A DNA stretch of 30,607 nucleotides. It comes from Schoenoplectus triqueter (Eukaryota; Streptophyta; Magnoliopsida; Poales; Cyperaceae). The DNA lies in NCBI GenBank assembly GCA_964058805.1, contig CAXKVV010001212.1, positions 1 to 30,607 on the forward strand, given 5' to 3'. This document shows positions 1 to 10,436 of the stretch, piece by piece; within the stretch, counting starts at the first letter, position 1; each line of letters opens with the position of its first letter. The notes under the pieces are model-generated. The model was not told where the DNA came from and did no database searches. It worked only from the letters and a program-made list of their open reading frames with translations. The position numbers and the translations under genes were made by a program.

Positions 1-1009
1 GGCCTCTGTTTTCAATATATTAAGTCAACAAAAAGCTACAGTTCAGAAAAAAAAATCAAGAGAAAAATAAAAAGGAAAATACGAAAAAAGTAGGTTAAAG
101 AAATGTCTCATGAGATTTAAGACAATTAGAACATGAAAAAAGATAAAAAATTAATCTAAACTATAAGATTAGATTAAATGAAATGAAATGAAAGATTTTG
201 CCGAACAATTTATCTTTTTATAAAAGACCAAAAAAACAAATTAAATAGTATCTTGTTTACCGTGAAGTTGGCCATTACAAGAAATATATAAATAATAAAT
301 TATACTGGACTTTAAGTTTTTTTCAAACTAAAAATTATCACATGCGGTCTGATATCACGCATTTTAGTACGACAAGAAGTTTTTAAATTACATGCTGCAC
401 TGTAAGCGGGACCATCTGCTTTGCAATCATATTTCTGCACAATTATGAAAAAGCAAACTCTTAAATGGAAACTATGCTCATTATAATTAAGGGAAATAAA
501 CAGAGAAAAAAATAGATAAAATGGAAAAAGAAATTAACAAAATGGGAAAATATTGCTGCAATGTAATGTGGATATCGTGACCAAATTATATGTTAAAGCT
601 GGTAGTTAGAGAGTCAAATGATTTACAACTTCGAAAAAGCTGGTAGCCAGAGAGTAAAAAAAAATTGAAGGACTTATTTGAAATAAATAGCATAACAAAA
701 TTTATTAGCTTAGTTGTCAGCTGGTGACTGTATATAAGATAATCTTGTACAGAGTGCCCATATTTGTATGTATCTTCTACTAAATCTTCTCTCTACTCAA
801 CACCTAAATCATTCATCTATGTCAGCATAAACCCAACCAGCAACCACCAGCTCTCTCTGTAACCGGGCCTATTTAGCCTGTTAATACTCGTTAAAATTTG
901 TTCTTTCAATTTAGGTAGCAACAGCATGCTCTGTTCACACTAACATAGACAGGAAAACCCAAATACGCAATATGTACGCTTGTATACATTACACACAGTA
1001 TATTTCATA
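1..1009. other. AT-rich intergenic DNA, no gene seen
   Basis: No reading frame here resembles a known protein. A short direct repeat (AAAGCTGGTAG followed by an AGAGAGT end) occurs at 595-614 and 636-655. A TATA-like GTATATAAG near 730 is followed by a CT-rich stretch, which could be a promoter or leader on the plus strand, but no coding exon follows it. Confidence 0.5.
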
Positions 1010-1410
1010 CCCCACAAACTTCTTTTAAGTCAAAGTATTGGGCCCTCTTTCCTAAGGAATCAAGCTCTAGATACCCCACCAGACTGTTATTGCACATGCA
1101 ACCGTTTAAATGGCAACCATCTCTATGTAAATGTAACTAATCCACATTTTGAAGAGAGGAGAGATTGGACAGGAATCACATGCCCTGGACCAGCATGTGA
1201 GGTTGCTCTGTTACAAGTGGTATCATGACATTACTTAAGGAGGGAAAGGATAATATAATGTTTTCTCGGTTTCGATTTCAAAAGTAGTGGGGTTTTGGAT
1301 ATCAGACTGCGACAGTTTTTCTAGTTATGGGTGTGAATAGGTAATAGGCACAGTAGTAGCCTTGCACGACTTTTAATGCGAAAGATTGACGTAAATAATG
1401 CCGGAGATGA
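1010..1410. repeat. Copy A of a diverged duplicated noncoding block
   Basis: This stretch aligns by eye, in the same orientation, with 16440-16860. Shared landmarks in the same order are TTTAAGTCAAA, CACATGCAACCG, AATGGCAAC, TCACATGC, GCATGTGAGGTTGC, TTACAAGTG, GTTATGGGT and AAATAATGCC. In copy A, TCACATGC and GCATGTGA form an inverted repeat separated by nine bases (about 1177-1201). Copy B lies just upstream of a beta-expansin-like first exon. Copy A has no recognisable exon at the equivalent distance. It may be a stranded promoter duplicate or two copies of an unknown dispersed repeat. Confidence 0.7.
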
Positions 1411-2330
1411 GGGGAAGGAGATTTGCTGAGTGTCTCCGATCGACTCACCACCTACCTCTTTAATGACAAATATCAAATCAGTTCTTCATTTCTTGCTTTG
1501 CACATTTGCACTGACCTGGTTCTCTGTAATTGGACAATAGAAGAAAGAGCTATATATAAGTTGTTGTCCTTGCTTGTAATGGCAAAATGAACTAAGTTAT
1601 TCGTTCCTCGACTGTATAAAAATTTTGACTGTTGTAGCAACTCTCATTAATGCATCTTGCAGAAATGGTACTTGTTAAGATAGGATGGATTAAATTAAGG
1701 CCAGCTAGGTTCTGTGTGGTTTTAACATCTGAAGTTTTCATGTCAATTGCAATATTTTCAGAATGAAAATGAAATTGAAATTATTCAATTATGGAAGAGG
1801 TTGCAATATCTATGTCCTTATCAAATAAATACTTATGTGTTTTGATCCTATAACGGTCCAAATTTTTTGTTGAATTTCTAGAACTAATATTAGTCATCGA
1901 ATTAAGTTATTCGTCAAATAATGTTATTATTTCTATGACCATTTATGTTGAAATTATAATTTTCTCTCAATTTTTATTGTTATACAAAATACTACATAAT
2001 TTAGGAATATAATTGCTCTATTTTGTTTCTTTTTTTTTCTTAGATTGTCATCAATTATGAATTTTAACTTTCCTTAAATTTTAAATGTCAATTTTACTCT
2101 TAATTCTGCATTTATTTTGTATTACTTATGTATTCATGATTAAAATTTATTTTAATTACTAAATTATCTTCATTTTTATTTCCTTTCTTTTCACATGAAA
2201 ATATATTTTTTTATATTTTTAAAAGACACCACCATAACAATGCACATACTAGATACTAGTATTGATAGTGGGGATTTGATTGGTCTCTTCAATTTAAAAT
2301 GGAAATATTCATCACGCAAAAATTAAAATA
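1411..2330. other. AT-rich intergenic DNA, nothing recognised
   Basis: Long T-rich and A-rich runs, with no supported coding potential and no repeat boundaries I could define. Confidence 0.5.
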
Positions 2331-2338
2331 TCTACAAA

Positions 2339-2512
2339 CAGGACGGATCCGAGAAGACCTAGGGGCAGTTTTTTTTATAATATCCTTATAATTATATATT
2401 TTTTCACAAAAAATAGAAATTATGCTTATTTTGAAGATATTTTTTAAATTTTGACACCTTTAAAAAATATCTAATATTTGTCCCTCTAAATTAAATTTTG
2501 GATCCGATCCGG
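2339..2512. mobile_element. Non-autonomous hAT-type MITE (174 bp)
   Basis: The element is flanked by a perfect 8-bp direct repeat TCTACAAA (2331-2338 and 2513-2520), the size expected of hAT target-site duplications. It begins CAGGACGGATCC, and the reverse complement of its end begins CCGGATCGGATCC, an imperfect terminal inverted repeat. The CAGG start and the T/A-rich interior (about 2368-2440) resemble the element at 10161-10330. It encodes no protein. Confidence 0.8.
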
Positions 2513-2520
2513 TCTACAAA

Positions 2521-3717
2521 ATATTACTGATGACAGATATATTTGATTATGTCTATTTTGGTTCAGACATATTGAATGCAAATGTCTACTTTTCAGCTTT
2601 TGCACAGACGAGAAGCAACATATAAGGTCTCTGTATAGTAGTATGAAAATGAATAAATTCACATTCTAGTTTCAGTTTGAATATTTATTTTGTAGTTGAT
2701 AAATTGTTCAGCAAACTATACTGGCATTGAGTTCATTCATTATAATTAAGTTATCAAACAGTCAAGCAGATAAAAAATACTTTACTATTAATTCAAATGG
2801 TAGTAACAGAACATAATAAGATAAGATTAAGATAAAATAAAATAACTGCATCAGAACAAAATCCACCAGGATTTTCGTTGTTCAAAACTTCAAATTCATG
2901 AAACAATGCAGCTTAATATATCTGGTAAGCGCCAAAATGCACACACAAATTGTGCAAAGAGGCACTTGCCATCTTATCACTTCTAGTTCTAGTTGAATAC
3001 AATGCATTGAATTCTGGATGTTAATGCAGGACTGGGGACATCTCTAAGGCCTATAAATAAGAATCCGTGGGCCCCTAGCAACTAGCAAAGCAACTTTTTT
3101 GTGGACCCTTAAGCAATATGCATTGTGCACAGACGAGCTATAAAATATGGCTGGTCGTGAACAAAATAGGATTTAAGTAAATAATATTTTATTGGAAAAA
3201 AGGATAAAAAAGATTATTGATACTTAAAAAATAATCAATTGGTTCCAGATGTCTTCTTTCCCTTTAAAATAATGAGGTAGACCACCACTTTCGTTATAAA
3301 CTGGAATTAATTCATACAACATCAAATTAAATAGGATAGTCCTAAAATTGTTCTTATCCTTAAAAACTGTAGTACCAACAATATAAAAAAAAAGTTTCTC
3401 TCTCACAAAAAAAACATCCATTCTCAACAAAAAAAAAGAAAAAATGCATTAACAAATGACGATAGTACCTTATCTTAAAAAAAGAAAAAGAAAAGATGAC
3501 AAATATGATTTTTTTTTTGTGAGAAAAAGCAAATATGAAATGTTAGATATTAGATAGCAATTTTCTTTTCATTTATTTTTTTTCGAAATAAAGATGACAA
3601 AAATAAGTTTCTCCAGAAAAAATGAACCATTTTTACAGTTACCTCTGAAAATTATTTCTATTCAAATGGATTAGAGAACACTGTCAGCAAATCAATAAAT
3701 ATCAAAGAAGTCAGGTG
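2521..3717. other. AT-rich intergenic DNA, no gene seen
   Basis: A 68-codon minus-strand frame at 3224-3430 has no recognisable homology and lies in A/T-rich sequence, so I do not call it. Poly-A and poly-T runs are frequent at 3400-3600, but I found no target-site duplication. Confidence 0.45.
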
Positions 3718-3725
3718 ATCTACAT

Positions 3726-4254
3726 TAGAGGTTTGCTAAAACCTGCCGGGTACAATCCGTACCCGTGTATCTGTGCCGGTACCCGTGGTATCCGTACCCG
3801 TGCCCGGGTATAGGCGGGTACACGGGTACGGATTTGAGAAGAGCCAGCCAGTTTTTTTGGAAAAAATCCGTTGTACCCGTACCCGTTTACCCGCCGTCCG
3901 CGTACCCGCCGCCCGTCGTCTGTGCCTGTACCCGCGTACCCGTCGTTATAACGGTTTCTGCCGTTATAACGGTTTGCTGAAACGCTATAACGTTTCATAA
4001 ATCGTTATAACGGTTCAGTAAACCGTTATAACGTTTGACCCGCCGACCCGTCCCGTTCCCGACCCGTGTGCCCGAGTACCCCCGTACTCGTACCCGTTGT
4101 ACCTGTGTACCCGCGACGGGCACGGATATGAGACGGGTAGGGTACGGTTTTGAAAAAAAACCGTACCCTACCTGCCGTACCCGTACCCGCCCTAGCCGCC
4201 GCCCACCGCGGGTGTACCCGGCCCGTAACCGCGGTACCCGCCGGAAAATCACTA
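3726..4254. mobile_element. Non-autonomous hAT element with ACCCG-rich arms and a central palindrome array
   Basis: This is a 529-bp GC-rich island in AT-rich DNA, bounded by a perfect 8-bp direct repeat ATCTACAT (3718-3725 and 4255-4262). The ends are TAGAGGTTTGC and, reverse-complemented, TAGTGATTTTC, a TAG-type hAT terminus. Both arms consist of degenerate TACCCG repeats, comparable to the reiterated subterminal transposase-binding repeats of hAT elements. At its centre (3944-4033) are five copies of CGTTATAACG or a one-base variant, spaced 18-21 bp. The right arm contains a perfect 15-bp-stem hairpin (4137-4151 with 4157-4171). Open frames on both strands are low-complexity by-products of the repeat, not genes. 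Confidence 0.8.
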
Positions 4255-4557
4255 ATCTACATACACTGATAAACACTTTTTGACTACTTGGGCAACACTC
4301 TTATCAGATTATGTCAACAAAAAATGGCAAAGATTGCAGATATAATAATACCGTATGATGTTTTAAAACAGTTTCAATATTATTTAATTTCCATTTAAAT
4401 GCAACCAAAAGGACCACAACAATTTATATGTCATGTAATAATTAAATAGCTATAAAAAGTAAACTACATTTCATTGTCTGATTTAAAAATTATAAATTAT
4501 TTTTATAATTATCAATATTGTTAATCTAATCTATTGTCAATATATTAATCCATCCAA

Positions 4558-5027
4558 TCTATACTATTATATAAAGCATCTAAGAATTGGAGAGTCCATT
4601 TTTTGTCATTGTAAATTTTTATTATACCCATTTTATCCCTCAATTAGACGGATAATATTTATTATTGGTTGATCGAACGTATGTGATCGCGTCCATTGAT
4701 CCTCTCTTTCTCTCAATTTCTTTCCCTTATATACTATTATTTCCATAATTTTTATTTTTTATTTAGCAACTTTATGCATATTTAGTAAGGAATTAATGGT
4801 GATAATATATGTTAGAATAATTTACTTTTCTTTCCATAAAAATCATGAATCATTAACTCATATTGTACAAAAATCTCATCCAAGATTAAATATAGTCTTT
4901 ATTATATGTTTTCTCTATAATTTGGTGAATTTATAATTTAATATTAGATAAATGTGAATTTTTTATCTTATAATATTTTAATGTTTAAATAAAAAATTCT
5001 GCTGCAACGCGCGGGTATATAGCTAGT
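4558..5027 (+). mobile_element. Non-autonomous Helitron (about 470 bp)
   Basis: The left end begins TCTATACTATTATATAAAGC, preceded by A. The right end is GCAACGCGCGGGTATATAGC followed by TAGT, so it finishes in CTAGT and is followed by T. This matches known plant Helitron termini: a 5' TC with a CTATACTATTAT motif, a 3' CTRR(T) end after a CGCGGGT motif, and insertion between A and T without target duplication. The interior is AT-rich and has no Rep/helicase frame, so it would depend on an autonomous partner. Confidence 0.8.
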
Positions 5028-5923
5028 TATTGTAATGTACAATCCAACATCAAAAATCATAGGGCCCAATCACATTGGCCTCGTCTCAGTCTAGATTAAT
5101 TCAGCCTCAAATACTCTAAAAAATAGTAAGTACAAAGACTAATTATCTGATCAGATCTTTGTTCTAATATGTTTATTTTCAATTTCAAAAAATCTATAAA
5201 TAAATATCTCAAACCTACTGATTAAAAAAACATAGTTTATATATACTTACAATAGATAAAAATTCTAAAGTCTCCAGTATACTATACTTATATCGAAAAT
5301 CACTATCAAAGTACAACGGGCATATGAATTTCCGATTAGATGGTCCGTGACCATTTTTCAATATTAATTTTGAAACCACAAGAAGTTAATTACCTAATTA
5401 GTCATCCTCGACTTCATTTTTCCTTAATCGGTCAAAATTTATTTCTTTGAACTACCAAAAGACAGCTGTTTGTACAAGAACACGCTTCCTGCTCGTACAC
5501 ATAATTAACTCAGAAGATTCAATAGATTAAATTCAGCTTTTTGCAAAATATATGGCAAGTTTTGCGTATTGAGTGATAATATATCCTGTTTTGAATGGCA
5601 CCAAGTTTTGTGCAATTTGCGTGGAATTTTTCAATTTTTCTACTTCTTTTTTACTCATGTACATAATCTTTTTATTCAATGAAAAAAATGGTAGGATATT
5701 GGCCTGCTTCTTCAAAAAAAAAGAATGAATAAATGCTGACTAAGGACTAAGATGCTTCACGAAATTCCTCTATAATGCGATCCATTCAGACAAGAAAAGA
5801 CTGGATTTCTCTTTCTTGGCCTCTCATGCCTCATGGTTAGAAATATTATTATTGGTACAAATATTAGACGCAGTGATACAATAGCAGATAAAAAATGCAG
5901 AAAAAATGTCCGATGCTGATGAT
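5028..5923. other. AT-rich intergenic DNA, nothing recognised
   Basis: No homologous coding frame and no defined repeat. The 60-codon minus frame at 5533-5715 has low-complexity, lysine-rich content and is probably chance. Confidence 0.45.
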
Positions 5924-5925
5924 CT

Positions 5926-6288
5926 GACAACTATATATTTTTGAAAAAATTTAACAACCAATTTTATATAAGTTTATATAAATTCTTAAAAATAAAAAAT
6001 TAAGTATATTATTAAATTTGCAAATTGATTGTGTTTCATACTTGATGCAATTTGAGTATATATCATTTGATTTTTACATCAAAGATCATTGAATTTAAAC
6101 CGTTAAAATTATCTTAGAATTTAGATGACTTTTGATTAAATATTAAATAACACTTAAATTACATCAAACTTGAAATACAATCATTCTATAAGTTTAATAA
6201 TATATTTATAAACTTCTTTCTATTTTTAAGAATTTCTATGAAATTATATAATGTTGATTGTTAATATTATCAAAATAAATAGTTATCA
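5926..6288. mobile_element. Foldback MITE
   Basis: The left arm, from GACAACTATATATTTT, and the right arm, read in reverse complement from GATAACTATTTATTTT, are imperfect inverted copies for more than 100 bases. Both arms include AAATTCTTAAAAATA and a stretch ending in TTGATG(C/T)AATTT. The central CATCAAAGATCATT motif recurs in the element at 11651-12011, so the two are probably distant members of one superfamily. I found no convincing target-site duplication. Confidence 0.6.
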
Positions 6289-6500
6289 AGAGATATCCAC
6301 CTGAAATAATACTATTTTTTGTCCATATATTCTGAATTGAATAGATGCACTAATTAAAATTGTTTAATCAATATATATCACTAATTGACAAATTTTATCA
6401 AAAGATATCACTAACTAATTTACAAATTTTAATCGACGAAATGCTAGCCCGGCAGAGAAAAACATGTATCAATCTGCTATCAGATTGGTACTGCAGTGAA

Positions 6501-6734
6501 TAGGGCAGCAAAATTTGATCGACCTGAGAAATTAGCTTGATCGTTCGCTGAATTCGATCTGATTTATTTTTTTTTGAAGAAAAATTAAATTAATCTGAAT
6601 TGATCTAAAACTGATCCAATCTGAAATTAAATAACTTACAATCCAATCAAAATCAATCTAAAATCTGAAAAAAAAAATAACATATAAATTAACACCACTT
6701 TAACCCAACCCGACCCGTTAGATTACCGCCTCTA
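6501..6734. mobile_element. Degraded hAT-like MITE, related to 29352-29572
   Basis: The right end reads CCGCCTCTA, which is TAGAGGCGGTAATC in reverse complement. The interior shares AATCAAAATCAAT and AATCTGAAAAA, as well as a CCAATC(T/C)GAAAT box, with the element at 29352-29572. The left end is probably TAGGGCAGCAAAATTTGATC at 6501, but no matching 8-bp flank duplication is visible, so the left boundary is tentative. Confidence 0.5.
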
Positions 6735-6747
6735 CCATCACAGATTG

Positions 6748-6945
6748 GGAACCATATCACCTGTGGAGTTGAAAAAGCTCTGCAGGTGCGGTTCTTTTGA
6801 TTTGAGCGGTCCGATCATTTATCAACAGTTATGATTTAACAGTAATAAACAGTTTCGTGCATCAAAATTCGTGTTTAGACTTCCCCATAGCCGTTGTGAT
6901 TTCCCTGCAGTCCGTACAGAAAATATCCGCAGAGACTGTTCGCCC
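6748..6945. mobile_element. Mutator-like MITE (198 bp), sister of the intronic copy at 13947
   Basis: This copy is inverted relative to 13947-14148 and matches it over its length. Landmarks include GGAACCATAT at the start, CCTGTGGAG, TTTATC(A/G)AC, TTAACAGTAATAAA, AATTCGTGTTTAGACTTC and CCGTTGTGATTTC. It is flanked by CACAGATTG (6739-6747) and CACGGATTG (6946-6954), a 9-bp duplication with one mismatch, the size expected for Mutator-like elements. It abuts the hAT-like element at 6501-6734. Confidence 0.75.
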
Positions 6946-6954
6946 CACGGATTG

Positions 6955-7901
6955 ATGCTCATGTCATATCAACTTTGACATTGTGCACTCAGATTTGCGG
7001 TCAGATATACGCTGACGTTGAAACCCACATAATACCATGTGATAATGTTCTGCACCTAGATAGTGATCACCATATATCATAATTAACAGTACAGTTTATT
7101 TTTAATCGGTGTTTGTTCCTGAGAAATAGTTTTTTGTGTGACATTTTACTGTATTTAACAATGAAGTATGAATTACAATCATAATTGTAATAAAAAGTGT
7201 CACCAATAATTTAAATGATATAGAGGTGTTGCTCTTTTCTAGAGATTGGATTGAGCAGCATTTATTTCTTAACCACTGATTAAAACGCCACAATCACGAC
7301 GTTGACGCCTTAACGGTATTACAACATGTAAAGGGTTTATCAATTAATAATAAAAACCACTTGGCTGTAGGACAGCACAGGGAAACCAATTGGACAAATA
7401 ATATATACATGGTCTTATTTTTATTTTATTTTTGTATAAAAGAAGAGTGATTAAGACTAATTAAGTTCTTCAGTTGACGTTTGTTAAGGTAGTTGCAGTT
7501 TCGCCGGGTGTTTTGCACTAAATGATTAATCAAAAGTACACTAGAAATTTGTGGGGGCAAGAAGCATGTGGTTGTTAGTTCCAAGATTATGATTAAATTT
7601 AATTTCCTCTCTCAGACCAATTTAATTTCCGATTGGATTTTATTTCTACCCTAATCTAATTTATTTGATATTAAAGACTTTGTTGTTGTTGTTGATGATG
7701 TCTCAGACCACATTTTTTATTAAAAAAAAGTACTGAAAAAAATGTAGCTCCTATTTTCTCCATCTCATAATATTGGTTGGTCGCATATCTACATCCAAAT
7801 CAGTAGGAAGAATCTTTACATGGTGCATTTTGTTGTATAGGATTATTTCAAAAGAAATTCTTTTAAGCAGATTTAATCATTCCAAGGAGAGGATGAGTAC
7901 T
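6955..7901. other. Intergenic DNA, no gene seen
   Basis: The minus-strand frame at 7102-7293 has no recognisable motif. A short TTGTTGTTGTTGATGATG run lies near 7682. Nothing else is supported. Confidence 0.45.
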
Positions 7902-7999
7902 GCGTACAACAATGTTTTTGTGCACCGACGTTCTGCAGAGTAAAAAAATGAAAATAACAACGTGCAATTTTAACAGGCAAGACGAACATTGTTGTATGC
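7902..7999. repeat. Short inverted-repeat element (98 bp)
   Basis: GCGTACAACAATGTT (7902-7916) and AACATTGTTGTATGC (7985-7999) are inverted copies with one mismatch, enclosing about 68 bases. It could be a very small MITE. The right end runs directly into a TA microsatellite and the next foldback element, so its target duplication cannot be judged. Confidence 0.5.
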
Positions 8000-8014
8000 T
8001 ATATATATATATAT

Positions 8015-8400
8015 AGTAAAGATATTATGAGTTTAATTTAAAAAGTATAACAAATTATTTTCAAATTTTAATTTATCACACTCATTAAATTCTTTATATA
8101 AAAATATTATGGGATGCAAAAATTTGAAGTGTTTTGAGTTTTTAAAGTCATGGTTTTAAATTTTTTAAAATCAAGTCTAAAAATAATAATAATATTATAT
8201 TCAATACTTTAACATCATTTTTAAAAATTAAAAATAGTGACTTAAAAAACTCAAAATACTCTAAATTTTTGCATCCCACAAGATTTTCATATAAAAAATT
8301 TAATGAGGATGATAAATTAAAATTTGGAGATGATTTAATGTATTTTTTGAGTTAAGCTTATAAAAAGTCTCTGTGAGCTTAACCTCGCAATATCTTTACT
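8015..8400. mobile_element. Foldback MITE inserted in a TA microsatellite
   Basis: It begins AGTAAAGATATT and ends AATATCTTTACT, and its two halves are long imperfect inverted copies. Both include a GGGATGCAAAAATTT box and TTTAATTTATCA. TA repeats lie on both sides (8001-8014 and 8404-8425), so the insertion target was probably TA-rich. The element at 10825-11204 is a second copy with the same boxes in the same order. There is no coding capacity. Confidence 0.75.
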
Positions 8401-8427
8401 CATATATATATATATATATATATATTG
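8401..8427. repeat. TA microsatellite
   Basis: About eleven TA units directly follow the foldback element, and a shorter run precedes it at 8001-8014. Confidence 0.9.
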
Positions 8428-9014
8428 AAAAAACATATATTATTTGAAAATGCATTCTTTTTATGGAATTTTTTTTAATAAATATATACTCAACTTCACT
8501 TCTATTTTCTATGAATTATGAATATCATGAATCGTACAACCGAAAGAAATTAAATTCAAAGGCATATTGATTCTGCATTTTTCTATCACGTTTGTTTTTA
8601 TTAACGGGATGATTAATTATTATATGATTTTTTTAAATAAGGTGCTCATAAATGGAAAAACCTTGGCATATATTACTTTTTAGATATTTTTTCCAGGACT
8701 TAAACCTCTACTGCTCTATAAAGAGATTTATTATAATATGTACTTAAACGTTCGGTTCAAATTATATGATTTAAAAAAAAAATCATCAGGCTCATCTCAT
8801 GGTCTCTGAACTTTTAAATTTTTTGCCCCAAGTATCAGTCGTATATATTGGGCCTGATATCATAGTCAATAATACTTGTGGGCCAGAAATATAAAAGAAG
8901 AATTATGGGCTAGCAGGAATGTTTTCTTCCACAAAGAAAACGCACTTGGTGGGATCCGTACCCTTTTGGATTTATATGGATTCTTACCCGAAAAGTGTTT
9001 TGATTCCAAATTCA
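8428..9014. other. AT-rich intergenic DNA, nothing recognised
   Basis: No coding frame or bounded element could be supported here. Confidence 0.45.
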
Positions 9015-9086
9015 ATCGGATCTAGATTTGAATACTTCATTCGTCTAGATTTGAATACTTCAATCGGATCTAGATTTGAATACTTG
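9015..9086. repeat. Three-copy minisatellite
   Basis: Three consecutive units of about 22-25 bp each contain TCTAGATTTGAATACTT. The first and third are preceded by CAATCGGA, and the middle one has lost three bases. Confidence 0.85.
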
Positions 9087-9938
9087 TGGGCCTGATCACA
9101 AGTATTTGTTGAAAATCTTGTACTCAATCATATTTTTATATTTTTTAAGCATCTTGTATCAAAATGTTTATAATAACATAAATTAGAAGTAATGTTTTAA
9201 ATCCAAGTTGCATTGTTGATCGTAATAATATATTGCAACACAATAATTAATGTGAAATAACTAAGGTTTTAAATGTGGATTTTAATATGTATGTGGTTAG
9301 TCACTGCATAGTGTATATCCGATATGCACGGGTGCATATGCGGTTCAATATATGAATATATATTCTAAAATATTTGAATTAATCGTTTATATTTTAATAT
9401 TTTAATATAAAATAAAAATATAATAAGATATTAATGTAATTTTTAATTTTTGCATGGAATATATTATATGATTAATTTTATATGATAGAAGTTTTAAAAA
9501 AATATATATCATGTACTATTAAATATGCTTTTATAAATGCAGCATAACACCACATAAATATAAGCAAAATCACATATGTAGTAATACAGTCACATTTTAA
9601 AACAATGAAAATAACAGCTCTGAATAAAATTCTAAGATGGTGATCTTTTTTAATAAGTTCTAAAACAGAATGTTACATTTTTCTCTCTAAGTCCAAAATA
9701 ATCTACGACTTTGTTTTATTATTTTGTTGAAATCAAAATGTTAACTGCATATGTTATTTTTTGGATGCATCATTATCATGATTAGCGATGACAGAATTAT
9801 GCAATGACAAAAATGTATTTTTTCTCTATGAGTACTCAAGAGAGCTTTAAGCTTTGGCGTTCTTATGTTGCAATAGAATTTATTTACTTGGTTCATGAAA
9901 AATCAACTTGTCAAGATGAAATAACAACTCACGCCAAC
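9087..9938. other. AT-rich intergenic DNA, nothing recognised
   Basis: No coding frame, hairpin element or duplication with clear boundaries was found. Confidence 0.45.
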
Positions 9939-9951
9939 TATTTTGAGATTT

Positions 9952-10048
9952 AGCTTTAGGTCTGAGATGTCGCATGTTCGAATTCAGTTAAAAGTCTTTA
10001 TACATAATTAAAAAATAGATAATTTAGACTTTCATCTTTATTAAAAAA
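9952..10048 (+). mobile_element. tRNA-derived SINE, short copy
   Basis: The body is flanked by a perfect 13-bp target-site duplication TATTTTGAGATTT (9939-9951 and 10049-10061). It contains a pol III B-box-like ATGTTCGAATTC and ends TTAGACTTTCATCTTTATT followed by an A-rich tail. The tail region TAGACT(T/C)TCATCTTT is shared with the SINE at 23282-23404, so both belong to one family. The start is shorter than in the other copy and the A box is not clear, which suggests 5' truncation. Confidence 0.75.
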
Positions 10049-10160
10049 TATTTTGAGATTTGAATATTTAAATACGAAATTAATCATGTTATTGTTCTTA
10101 TTAAAAGTATTAAAAGTATCATTGGTCCTTACATGTATGCAAATTATGATCATTTATTAA

Positions 10161-10330
10161 CAGGGGGGAGCCAACATACTAACAGGGCGGGGGGTCAGTG
10201 GACAACTGACCCCGGTCGGAAATTTTTTCATAAAATCCCTATAATTATATTTTTTTCAGAAAAAATAAAAAAATAAGCTTATATTAAACAAAAAATTTAA
10301 ATTTAAACCTAAAGATTTGCTCCGCCGCCG
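10161..10330. mobile_element. Non-autonomous hAT-type MITE (170 bp)
   Basis: It starts CAGGGGGGAGCC, and its end in reverse complement starts CGGCGGCGGAGC, like the CAGGGGCGGAGCC termini common in plant hAT elements. The flanks are TTTATTAA (10153-10160) and TTTATTAG (10331-10338), an 8-bp duplication with one difference. The interior CCCTATAATTATATTTTTTT is close to part of 2339-2512, which indicates a shared family. Confidence 0.75.
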
Positions 10331-10436
10331 TTTATTAGGTTAGTTACTCTGTGGTACTGATTGAAAAATGTATGCTCGTTTTATGTAATCCTTTTAATAT
10401 GATAATATCAACCACTTGAAAAGTACATATATGTGA

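Noticed and set aside
980..1228. 82-codon plus-strand frame
   Set aside because: It lies in the duplicated noncoding block; the frame is not preserved in the copy at 16440-16860, whose 70-codon frame is also unrelated.
3720..4283. Several overlapping frames on both strands rich in Tyr, Pro, Arg, Gly and Val
   Set aside because: They are readings of TACCCG-type repeats within the hAT element, present on both strands at once; low complexity and no family similarity.
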